Positions 23,307 to 30,782 of a stretch of DNA of 64,000 nucleotides are shown here, one piece after another. Origin of the DNA: an uncultured Opitutia bacterium (lineage in GTDB: Bacteria > Verrucomicrobiota > Verrucomicrobiia > Opitutales > Opitutaceae). The stretch is from contig CAIOAO010000013.1 in the NCBI GenBank assembly GCA_903855985.1, positions 1 through 64,000 of the forward strand, given 5' to 3'. The notes under the pieces were generated by a model. It searched no databases. It worked only from the letters and a program-made list of their open reading frames with translations, and was not told the DNA's origin. The translations under genes were made by a program, and so were the position numbers. Position 1 is the stretch's first letter, and each line of letters opens with the position of its first letter.

Positions 23307-24149
23307 ATGAACCTCTACGACGCCCACGCCCACCTGCAGGACGCCGAACTCGTGCCCCATTACGCGCGCGTATTCTGCGATCTCGCCGCCGTCGGAGTGA
23401 AACGCGTCGTCACCAACGGCTCCAGCGAGGCCGATTGGCCCGCCGTCGCCGCCCTCGCCGCCGAGCATCCCGTCGTGCTGCCGAGCTTCGGCCTGCACCC
23501 GTGGGACGCCGGCAACCGCTCACCCGCCTGGCAGGAAAACCTCCTCGCCCACCTCGACGCCCACCCGGGCGCCGCCGTCGGCGAGATCGGGCTCGACCGC
23601 TGGATTCTCACGCGCGCCAAACCCGGCGACCCGCGCCTTGCCGGCCTGCGCCGCGCCCCCATCGAGGAGCAAACCGAGGTTTTTCTCTGGCAGTTCGCCC
23701 TCGCCGCCGAGCGCAACCTCCCCTCCACCATCCACTGCGTGGACGCCCACGGCCTGCTCCACGACTTGCTCCGCGCTGCGAAGCGTCCCGCCCGCGGGTT
23801 CCTGCTCCACTCCTACGGCGGATCCACGGAGATGGTCGCCAGCTTGGCGAAGCTCGGCGCCTATTTTTCCTTCAACGCCAACTTCCTCGACGCCCGCCGC
23901 GCCCGTCTGCGCGAGGTCTATGCCACGGTTCCCGCTGACCGCCTGCTCGTGGAAACCGACGCCCCGTCCATCCGTCCGCCCGCCGCGCAGGAGGAATTCA
24001 CGCTGCCGGCCACCGCCGACGGTCGCCACGTCAACCACCCAGCCAATCTCACCGCGACATACGCCGCCCTCGCCGACCTCCGCGGCACCACGGTCGAAGC
24101 CCTCACTCCCCAGGTGGAGAAAAACTTCCTCCGCCTCTTCGGTTCCTGA
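23307..24149 (+). CDS. TatD-family metal-dependent hydrolase
   Basis: The 280-residue protein starts MNLYDAHAHLQD, the first metal site of the TatD barrel. Further signatures are GEIGLDRW (about 91-99), IHCVDAHG, HSYGGSTEM and VETDAPSI (about 211-218). TatD-like enzymes act as DNases or quality-control hydrolases. It is shorter in motif spacing than classic TatD and belongs to the broader subfamily. The ATG follows a repeat arm without a visible ribosome binding site. Confidence 0.88.
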   Translation: MNLYDAHAHLQDAELVPHYARVFCDLAAVGVKRVVTNGSSEADWPAVAALAAEHPVVLPSFGLHPWDAGNRSPAWQENLLAHLDAHPGAAVGEIGLDRWILTRAKPGDPRLAGLRRAPIEEQTEVFLWQFALAAERNLPSTIHCVDAHGLLHDLLRAAKRPARGFLLHSYGGSTEMVASLAKLGAYFSFNANFLDARRARLREVYATVPADRLLVETDAPSIRPPAAQEEFTLPATADGRHVNHPANLTATYAALADLRGTTVEALTPQVEKNFLRLFGS

Positions 24150-24160
24150 AATCGGATTCG

Positions 24161-24240
24161 CACGCAGAGGCGCAAAGTCGCCGAGTATCGATCGAAGAGA
24201 GCCTCTCTGTTCCGACTCTCCGGCTCAGCGGCTCTGCGTG
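24161..24240. repeat. CACGCAGAG palindromic repeat, copy 1
   Basis: The left arm CACGCAGAGGCGCAAAG and the right arm CGGCTCTGCGTG are inverted. The element sits between the convergent tatD and tcdA genes and supplies the last codons and stop of tcdA. The same family recurs at 33103-33170, also between convergent genes. Confidence 0.8.
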
Positions 24241-25049
24241 ATATCTTTGACCACCTCGCCCGCGGCGATCAGCCCGAACGCCCCGGTCACGAATACCGCC
24301 GAGCCAAAGCCTGTCTCGCAATCCATCATCAGGTTGCTGCCCGGCTCCGGCACCGCGGCACACGTGCCGTCCGCCCAGGGATAGATCGGCGGCTCGGTCG
24401 ACCACACGCAGCGCACGTCGAGCTTCGCGATCTTCTTGGTCGTGCCGTGCGTGAAGCCGTAATCGCGCCGCAGTTTTTTTCGCACCTGTCGCAGCAGCTC
24501 GTCGCTGAACGCCTCGCCGAGGTCCCCCGTTTGAATCTTCGTGGCGTCGCGCTTGCCGCCCGCCACGCCGACCGTCAGCACCCGCTTGCCGAGTGCCCGG
24601 CTCTCCGCAATCAGCAGCGCCTTGTTGGACATGCGGTCAATGGCATCCACGACATAGTCAAACGGCGCCGCGAGCAGCCGGTCCGCCGACGCCTTCGTGA
24701 AAAATTCCTGCACCGTCGTCACTTTGCACGCCGGGTTGATCGCCGCCACGCGCTCCGCCAGCACCGCGACCTTCGGCCGGCCAATCTGGCCGTCGAGCGC
24801 GGGCAACTGCCGGTTGATGTTCGTCACGCACACGTCGTCGAGGTCCACCAGCGTCAGCGCGCCGATCCCGCTACGGGCCAGCCCTTCGACCGTCCACGAG
24901 CCCACGCCGCCGACGCCCACGACGCACACGTGCGCCGCCTGCAGCCGCGGCAGGGCCGCGGCTCCGTAGAGCCGCCCGATGCCGCCGAAGCGCTGGAGAT
25001 AGTCCTCGTTCACGCCGGCACTCGTACCCGGCACCGCGCGCGGCGCCAT
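24225..25049 (-). CDS. tcdA: tRNA threonylcarbamoyladenosine dehydratase (TcdA/CsdL)
   Basis: The ThiF/E1-like enzyme cyclises t6A37 to ct6A in tRNA. Motifs include LQRFGGIGRLYG, the ATP loop VGVGGVGSW, DLDDVCVTNINRQ and YVVDAID. These match E. coli TcdA almost block by block, and the C-terminal TMV-like membrane-associating segment FVTGAFGLIAAGEVV is present. I take the ATG at 25049 (about 274 residues); an ATG 10 codons earlier and an internal GTG at VNEDYLQ are alternatives. The last residues ITQSR are encoded by a repeat arm. Confidence 0.94.
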   Translation of the reverse strand: MAPRAVPGTSAGVNEDYLQRFGGIGRLYGAAALPRLQAAHVCVVGVGGVGSWTVEGLARSGIGALTLVDLDDVCVTNINRQLPALDGQIGRPKVAVLAERVAAINPACKVTTVQEFFTKASADRLLAAPFDYVVDAIDRMSNKALLIAESRALGKRVLTVGVAGGKRDATKIQTGDLGEAFSDELLRQVRKKLRRDYGFTHGTTKKIAKLDVRCVWSTEPPIYPWADGTCAAVPEPGSNLMMDCETGFGSAVFVTGAFGLIAAGEVVKDITQSR

Positions 25050-25196
25050 CCCAAAAATTTCCGCCCTCCCGTGCCGCATTCTTCCGCATATCTTGTCATT
25101 AGCACGCGCAGCCCAAGGTCATCCGTTCCGTGATGAATGCTGGGGCACGGGGTTTATCGCTTCTGACCGCTCCCCTTGGCCGCTAGCCTCCGGCCC

Positions 25197-26879
25197 ATGC
25201 AGGGGCCCGTATCGGGCCTCTCCCTCAACCCAGCCATGAACGCGAAACCAGACCTCCACGGGAAACGCGGCGCCGATCTCCTCCACGACCCGCTCCTCAA
25301 CAAGGGCACCGCCTTCACCGAGGCGGAGCGCGACGCGCTCGGCCTGCGCGGCCTCGTGCCGCCCCACGTCGCCACCCTGGAGTCCCAGACCGCCCGCGTC
25401 CTGGAGACCGTCCGCCGCAAGTCCACCGACCTCGAAAAATACATCTACCTCGTGTCGCTGCAGGAGCGGAATGAGACGCTGTTCTACCGTCTCATCACCG
25501 ACCACGTCGCCGAGATGATGCCGCTCATCTACACGCCCACCGTCGGCCTCGCCTGCCAGCGCTACGCCTTGATTTTCCGACGGCCGCGCGGCCTGTACAT
25601 CAGCCTGCGCTATCGCGGCAGCGTGAAGCAGGTACTGCAAAACTGGGCCCACCGCGACGTCCGCATGATCGTCGTCACCGACGGCGAGCGCATCCTCGGC
25701 CTCGGCGACCTCGGCTCGAACGGCATGGGCATCCCCGTCGGCAAACTCTCCCTCTACACCGCCTGCGCCGGCGTCCCGCCCGACCAGTGCCTGCCCGTCA
25801 TGCTCGACGTCGGCACCGACAACGCGGCCATGCGCCAGGACCCGCATTACATCGGCACCAACCAGCCGCGCGAACGTGGCGCGGCCTACGACGCGCTCGT
25901 CGCGGAATTCATCACCGCCGTGCAGGAGGTGTTCCCCCGCGCCTGCCTCCAGCTCGAGGATTTCGGCAACGCCAACGCCTTCCGGCTCCTCCGCCAGTAC
26001 CGGGACCGGATCTGCACGTTCAACGACGACATCCAGGGCACCGCCTCGGTCGCCCTCGCCGGCGTTTACTCGGCCCTGCGCCTCACAAAGGGCAAACTCG
26101 CGGACCAGCGTTTCCTTTTCCTCGGCGCCGGCGAGGCCGGCATCGGCATCGGCGAACTCATCGTCGAGGCCCTCAAGTCCGAGGGTGTCACCGAGGCCGC
26201 CGCCCGCCGCCAGTGCTGGTACGTGGACGCCAACGGCCTCGTCTCGGCCAGCCGCACGGATCTCGCCGCCCACCAGAAACCCTTCGCCCATGACCAACCG
26301 GGCAGTGGCACGCTGCTGGGTGAGATCGAGACGCTGAAGCCCACCATGCTCATCGGCGTGTCCGGCACACCCGCGACCTTCACCGAGCCCGTGGTCCGCG
26401 CCATGGCGAAGCTGAACGCCCTCCCGGTCATCTTCGCGCTCTCCAACCCCACCTCGCGGGCGGAGTGCACCGCGGAGCAGGCCTACACCTGGACCGGCGG
26501 CCGGGTGGTGTTTGCCAGCGGCAGCCCGTTCCCGGATGTCACACTCAACGGCCGGACGTTCTCGCCGGGCCAGAGCAACAACTCCTACGTTTTCCCCGGG
26601 GTGGGTCTCGGCGTCATCGTCAGCCAGTCCCGCCGCGTGACAGACGAGATGTTCTTCGTCGCCGCCAAGGTGCTCGCGAGCCTCGTGACCGAGCAGGATC
26701 TCGCCGCCGGCCGGATCTTCCCCGCGCTGCAGCGCATCCGCGAAGTCTCCGCCGCCATCGCCGTCGCCGTGGCCCGGGTCGCGTTCGCGCGCCAGCTCAC
26801 CCCGGCGCCCTGCCCGGCTGACCTCCCCGCCGTCGTGCAGGCCGAGATGTACGAGCCCACCTACCGCAGCTATGTCTGA
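25197..26879 (+). CDS. maeA: NAD-dependent malic enzyme (oxaloacetate-decarboxylating)
   Basis: The enzyme converts malate to pyruvate with release of CO2. From ATG 25197 it has 560 residues (ATG 25236 is an alternative). Conserved blocks are LNKGTAFTEAERDALGLRGL, YTPTVGLACQRY, DGERILGLGDLG, QLEDFGNANAFRLL, FNDDIQGTASVALAG and the nucleotide loop FLGAGEAGIG. The wording is strikingly close to mitochondrial NAD-malic enzymes (for example CAGVPPDQCLPV and ECTAEQAYTWT). The 3' end overlaps the convergent NadR-like gene by 10 b. Confidence 0.95.
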   Translation: MQGPVSGLSLNPAMNAKPDLHGKRGADLLHDPLLNKGTAFTEAERDALGLRGLVPPHVATLESQTARVLETVRRKSTDLEKYIYLVSLQERNETLFYRLITDHVAEMMPLIYTPTVGLACQRYALIFRRPRGLYISLRYRGSVKQVLQNWAHRDVRMIVVTDGERILGLGDLGSNGMGIPVGKLSLYTACAGVPPDQCLPVMLDVGTDNAAMRQDPHYIGTNQPRERGAAYDALVAEFITAVQEVFPRACLQLEDFGNANAFRLLRQYRDRICTFNDDIQGTASVALAGVYSALRLTKGKLADQRFLFLGAGEAGIGIGELIVEALKSEGVTEAAARRQCWYVDANGLVSASRTDLAAHQKPFAHDQPGSGTLLGEIETLKPTMLIGVSGTPATFTEPVVRAMAKLNALPVIFALSNPTSRAECTAEQAYTWTGGRVVFASGSPFPDVTLNGRTFSPGQSNNSYVFPGVGLGVIVSQSRRVTDEMFFVAAKVLASLVTEQDLAAGRIFPALQRIREVSAAIAVAVARVAFARQLTPAPCPADLPAVVQAEMYEPTYRSYV

Positions 26880-27439
26880 GTCAACCCGGCGGCCGACCGC
26901 GCCAGCAGGCGCGTGACGGCGTCAACCGCCAGGCGGTTCCGCTGTTCGCCGTCGCCCCGGATTTCAACGCAGGGCAGACCGCGTTGCTCCAACGCCTCGC
27001 GCCAAAGCTGGCGTCCCCGGACCCGGCCCGCGGCATCAGGAAAACTGCGCTGCGGGTCCGGCACAAAGGGAATGTCCGTGTCACACAGCAGCCACAGCGC
27101 GACGCCCTTCGCCCGCTGCTCCGCCTCCGCCCGCACCCAGGGCGGACACGCACCAGGAAACAGCACGTCGTCCCAGAGCGTGCACGTGATGAGATCGGTA
27201 TCGAGGAACGCCACCCGCCGCGCCTGCGCCACGGCGCGATCCTCGTTGGCCATCTGACCCAGCGCAATCGTGCCGAGGTCCACGGGCGTGATTTTACCGC
27301 CATGCACGTCCCAGAACTCGCGCACGAACTCCGGCGACCAGGGCTCGCCAAAGTGCGCGGCGAGCGCCTGGGCCAGCGTCGTCTTGCCGGTGGACTCCGT
27401 GCCGAAGACCACGACGCGTTTGGGGCCGGCGTCAGGCAT
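26870..27439 (-). CDS. NadR-like nicotinamide riboside kinase / AAA ATPase
   Basis: From ATG 27439 (MPDAGPKRVVVFG) the product has 189 residues. The Walker A motif GTESTGKTT (about 13-21) and the downstream EFVREFWDVHGGKI and FLDTDLITC match the ribosylnicotinamide kinase domain of NadR; the adenylyltransferase and HTH domains of NadR are absent. It overlaps the upstream pnuC gene by 8 b. PnuC imports nicotinamide riboside and this kinase would trap it as NMN, a standard NAD salvage pair. Confidence 0.88.
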   Translation of the reverse strand: MPDAGPKRVVVFGTESTGKTTLAQALAAHFGEPWSPEFVREFWDVHGGKITPVDLGTIALGQMANEDRAVAQARRVAFLDTDLITCTLWDDVLFPGACPPWVRAEAEQRAKGVALWLLCDTDIPFVPDPQRSFPDAAGRVRGRQLWREALEQRGLPCVEIRGDGEQRNRLAVDAVTRLLARSAAGLTQT

Positions 27440-28028
27440 GCATCTTGGCCTCCGCCATCGTCCTCGCCCAGGCACGCCAGCCCCACAGCGCCATCACCCA
27501 GAAGATCAGGTAGAGTCCGCTCGTCAGCCGCAGGTCCTTCGCCCAATACACGCCGATCGCAACCGTGTTCACCACCAGCCACGCGGGCCAGTTTTCAATG
27601 TTCTTCCGGGCCTGCAGCCATTGCGCGATCAGGCTGAAAACCAAAATGAATGCGTCCCACCATGGCAGTGCCGCATCCGTCGTCCGGTGCATGAAAAATC
27701 CCCAGGCCACCGTGAGCACCGCACCGGCCGCAATCCAGGCGGCCACAGTCGCACCCGCTAGTCGCGTGACCGGAAGCACCGCTGGTGCTGATCCCGCACG
27801 GTTTTTGCCGCCCCGCAGCCAATGCCCCCAGCCGTAGGCCTGAATGAGGAAAAACGCCCCCTGCAGGATCGTGTCCGAGTACAGCTTCGCGTCAAAAAAC
27901 ACCCACGCGTACACCGCTACCTGGACGAGCCCCACCGGCCAGCCCCAGACGTTCTGCCGGATCATCAGCCAGACGCCGATGACCCCGAGAACCGTGCCGA
28001 TGATTTCCCAGCTGCTCATTTCCGGCAT
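27432..28028 (-). CDS. pnuC: Nicotinamide riboside transporter PnuC
   Basis: From ATG 28028 (MPEMSSWEIIG; ATG 28019 possible) the product has 198 residues and seven membrane helices. PnuC hallmarks are SSWEIIGTVLGVIGVWLMIR, WGWPVGLVQVAVYAWVFF, YSDTILQGAFFLIQAYGW and the C-terminal NWPAWLVVNTVAIGVYWAKD. The track's 10 extra residues derive from a repeat and are unlikely to be translated. The stop codon overlaps the start of the NadR-like kinase. Confidence 0.94.
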   Translation of the reverse strand: MPEMSSWEIIGTVLGVIGVWLMIRQNVWGWPVGLVQVAVYAWVFFDAKLYSDTILQGAFFLIQAYGWGHWLRGGKNRAGSAPAVLPVTRLAGATVAAWIAAGAVLTVAWGFFMHRTTDAALPWWDAFILVFSLIAQWLQARKNIENWPAWLVVNTVAIGVYWAKDLRLTSGLYLIFWVMALWGWRAWARTMAEAKMHA

Positions 28029-28082
28029 GTCATTGCGAGGAGCAGCGCTACGAGGCAATCCCTCTGTGGCCCCTGTGGCCCA
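28029..28082. repeat. GTCATTGCGAGG intergenic repeat
   Basis: GTCATTGCGAGG is followed, around a central AGCGCT palindrome, by CGAGGCAATCCC, so ATTGC and GCAAT are inverted. This type of repeat is common in many bacterial genomes. It fills the 66-b gap between hslO and pnuC and abuts the pnuC start. Confidence 0.7.
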
Positions 28083-28094
28083 AATTCCTGCCGC

Positions 28095-28901
28095 TCACTT
28101 GGTGTCGGCGACAAACGCCTCCATCGCTTCGCGGGTGACCGCGTGGCGCGCCCCGCAGCGCGGGCAGCGGATCTCAAGCTTCTCGCCGTCACCGAACAGC
28201 ACGCGCGGGTCCTGCCGCATCGTGGGCCCGAGCACCTCGAGCATCCGCGTGTGGTTGCAGCCGCAGTGCCAGCGGCAGACGCGCTTCTCCATCAGCACGA
28301 GGGTCTCGGTCTTGTCCAGGTCGCGCACGGCGCCGGGCGTGAGCCCGCGCACCCACGCGAGGTCCGCATCCGGATGCTCGGTGATGAGGGCAAATTCCTC
28401 CTCGGCCAGCTGGAAGTAGCGCGCCAGCCGCTGCTCGCTCTGGTTGTAGAAGTTCTCCGCCGCGACCAGGGGGTCGTTGCCCGCGAAGGTCACGGTGCTG
28501 CGCCGCTTCGGCTGCCCGCGGCGGACGATATCGGAGTAGAACAGGTTCTCCGGCAGCTCCTTCACGTCCTCCTCGAAGACCTGGCCCGTCACCATGCCGA
28601 GTTCGTTGTCCCCGGTGAGGAAGAGGTTCACCAGCGGGGACTGGCAGTTGATCGTCCACGCCGTGAGCTCGTTCCGCGGCCGCGAGGCGTTGTGCAGCAC
28701 GAAGCCCGCGAGCGCGCGCTTAAACATCGCCGTCGCCTCGGTGGACGGCTTCATCCGCTGCGCCCCGAGGTGCAGGTAGTAATCCACGTACAGCTCGCTC
28801 AGCTCGGCGCGGGCGAGCAGCACATTGCGGTTGCGCACAAAGTAGGTGCGCACCTCCAGGCCGAGGTCGGCATTGTTGGGCACGGGAATCAGGTCGGACA
28901 T
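28095..28901 (-). CDS. hslO: Redox-regulated chaperone Hsp33
   Basis: The 268-residue Hsp33 is a holdase switched on by oxidation. The C-terminal zinc switch is complete: Cys213-x-Cys215 and Cys246-x-x-Cys249, with the same 31-residue spacing as E. coli Hsp33. The N-terminal substrate-binding domain includes ELTAWTINCQSPLVNL and GMVTGQVFEEDVKE. It is upstream of pnuC on the same strand. Exported MsrA lies just upstream in the same orientation, so two oxidative-repair genes are neighbours. Confidence 0.95.
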   Translation of the reverse strand: MSDLIPVPNNADLGLEVRTYFVRNRNVLLARAELSELYVDYYLHLGAQRMKPSTEATAMFKRALAGFVLHNASRPRNELTAWTINCQSPLVNLFLTGDNELGMVTGQVFEEDVKELPENLFYSDIVRRGQPKRRSTVTFAGNDPLVAAENFYNQSEQRLARYFQLAEEEFALITEHPDADLAWVRGLTPGAVRDLDKTETLVLMEKRVCRWHCGCNHTRMLEVLGPTMRQDPRVLFGDGEKLEIRCPRCGARHAVTREAMEAFVADTK

Positions 28902-28953
28902 AGCCTACAAGGTCGCCCAAATTTCCTCGAAGTAAAGTGGGCCAGCCTCTTTC

Positions 28954-29106
28954 CGAGGTAGGGCGGGTCTTCGACCCGCCCTGGCTGCGGGAATACTTTC
29001 CCGCGCTTCATGGAGATGTCAGCGGATTGCTGGCATTCATCCGCGTTGATCCGCGAAATCCGCGGAAAGGTTTTCGGTGGTTTGCCGGGTCGAAGACCCG
29101 TCCTAC
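28954..29106. repeat. Composite repeat region between msrA and hslO
   Basis: Two inverted copies of GGTAGGGCGGGTCTTCGACC (28957 onward; inverted near 29086-29106) frame a 27-bp ATCCGCGTTGATCCGCG element at 29039-29065. The first copy is itself a perfect 9-bp hairpin with loop TTC; the second has a 6-bp stem with loop GAA. The whole 210-b gap between the genes consists of such repeats and has no coding signal. Confidence 0.85.
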
Positions 29107-29111
29107 CCGGA

Positions 29112-29711
29112 TCACTTCCCCACCGACAGGTGGTCCTTCAGCTTCTTCACCTTCGGCGCGATCACGAACTGGCAGTAGCCCGCGTCCGGATTCTTGGCGA
29201 AATAGTCCTGATGGTACTCCTCGGCCGGCCAGAACACCGTGAGCGGTACGATCTGGGTCGTGATGGGATCGCGGAAGACTTTCGAGGCCTCGGCGCGCGA
29301 CTTCTCCGCCGCGGCCTTCTGGGCGGCATCGGCGTAGAGGATGATCGAGCGGTACTGCGGGCCCATGTCATGGCCCTGGCCACCGACCTGCGTCGGGTTG
29401 TGGATGGACCAGAAATATTCGATGACCGCGTCGAGCGTCACGACCTTGGGGTCGAAATCCACCTTGACCACCTCGGCATGGCCCGTGGTGTGCGCGCAGA
29501 TGTCCTCATAGGTCGGATTGCGCTCCGCCCCGCCCGCATAGCCGCAGGTGACGTGGGTCACGCCGGGCAGGAGCTTGTAGGCGGCATCGGTGCACCAGAA
29601 GCAGCCGCCGCCGAGGACGACGGATTCAGTCTTAACCGGGGGAGTTTTGGCAGCAGTCATGGCGGAAAAGGAAAGCCCAAAGAGGGAAAGAAGCAAAGCG
29701 AGGCGTTTCAT
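29112..29711 (-). CDS. msrA: Peptide methionine sulfoxide reductase MsrA, exported
   Basis: From ATG 29711 (MKRLALLLSLFGLSFSAMTA) the product has 199 residues with a signal peptide, so it should repair methionine-S-sulfoxide in the periplasm. The catalytic motif GGGCFWC is at 34-40 (Cys37 nucleophile, Cys40 next). The rest is canonical: GYAGGAERNPTYEDICAHTTGHAE, YFWSIHNPT and EEYHQDYF. The track start 34 codons earlier extends into the upstream gap and is rejected. Confidence 0.95.
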   Translation of the reverse strand: MKRLALLLSLFGLSFSAMTAAKTPPVKTESVVLGGGCFWCTDAAYKLLPGVTHVTCGYAGGAERNPTYEDICAHTTGHAEVVKVDFDPKVVTLDAVIEYFWSIHNPTQVGGQGHDMGPQYRSIILYADAAQKAAAEKSRAEASKVFRDPITTQIVPLTVFWPAEEYHQDYFAKNPDAGYCQFVIAPKVKKLKDHLSVGK

Positions 29712-29852
29712 GCGGATATGAGCGGGGCGCCGGGTAATTATTCCCCGGCACCGTTGATCGTCACGGAGTGAAGGTTGAAAGCCAATACGCGCAACCCGGC
29801 CGGCTGGATTCATTTCCCGCCATCCGGTCGATCAACCATCAACCTGCCCCTT

Positions 29853-30677
29853 TCAACCCGCCGGCTTCCGCCCACCCAGCACCGGTACCTGCCAGACCGC
29901 GTATTCCTCCGGGTGGAGGATGTTGGTGATCATGGCGTCGAAATACGCGCGGACTTCCGCCTCGCTCCGCCCGGCCGACTGGCTGATCACCCCGGTGTAG
30001 CCATCGCGCCATGCCTCGATGATCGCGGCGAACGTTTCGCGCGGCACCCGCAGCGTGTCCACCGTCACATAGTCCACGGCCAGCTGCTCCAGCCCCAGGG
30101 CGCGCAACAGCGTCCACGTGCGCCGGCCGATGCGCTCGTCCACCCCCATGCCCTTGCACGCCGCCGGCACCAGCTCCTGCCAGAGACGGTCGGGATCCAG
30201 GTGACCCGGCATGAAATGCAGCATGCGGTAGTCCTCGCTCAGCACATGCAGCCAGCCACCCGGCCGGGCGATGCGCTTCATCTCCGCGAGTACGCGCTCG
30301 GGTTCGGGGATGGACTGCGTCACATGGCGGCAGACCACGAGGTCGTAATGCGCCGAGGGCAGCTTCAGCTCGAACGCATCACCTTGCTGGAACTGCACCC
30401 GCGGCGCCAGCGACGCATACCGGCCCCGGGCCAGCTCCACCGTGTGCGCCAGAATGTCGATGCCGACGATCTCCGCCCGCGGATACAGCGCCGCCAGCCG
30501 CGAGGTGATTTCGCCGCTGCCGCACCCGATGTCGGCGATGCGGCAGTCGGCCGGCAGATTGTAGCGCGCAAACAGCGCCCGCTCCTGCGGCCAGATCGCA
30601 TTCGCCTGCGCGGTCAGGTTGCGGATCATCGACTCGTCGGCCATCTGCTCGGCCTGGGGGTTGCGGTCTTGGCTCAT
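29853..30677 (-). CDS. SAM-dependent methyltransferase (class I)
   Basis: From ATG 30677 (MSQDRNPQAEQ) the product has 274 residues. Motif I IADIGCGSGEIT is at about 47-58, motif II EIVGIDIL follows, and the motif for the acceptor side is DLVVCRHVTQSIPEPERVL. The fold is that of small-molecule methyltransferases of the UbiE/Methyltransf_11/25 group; the substrate cannot be read from the sequence. It is divergent from the GH78 gene with a 105-b gap. Confidence 0.87.
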   Translation of the reverse strand: MSQDRNPQAEQMADESMIRNLTAQANAIWPQERALFARYNLPADCRIADIGCGSGEITSRLAALYPRAEIVGIDILAHTVELARGRYASLAPRVQFQQGDAFELKLPSAHYDLVVCRHVTQSIPEPERVLAEMKRIARPGGWLHVLSEDYRMLHFMPGHLDPDRLWQELVPAACKGMGVDERIGRRTWTLLRALGLEQLAVDYVTVDTLRVPRETFAAIIEAWRDGYTGVISQSAGRSEAEVRAYFDAMITNILHPEEYAVWQVPVLGGRKPAG

Positions 30678-30782
30678 GGGAGCGCCGAAATTGGTGACAG
30701 GACGAAGCGCTGCCAAGGCCAGACCCGCGCACGCGAATCGGCTCGAATCAACCGGGCGTTGCTGTTCCATCCAGCCTTCCCC

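Noticed and set aside
28026-28058. Extra N-terminal residues of PnuC (MPRSAAPRND)
   Set aside because: They are encoded by an intergenic repeat and add nothing conserved; ATG 28028 is sufficient.
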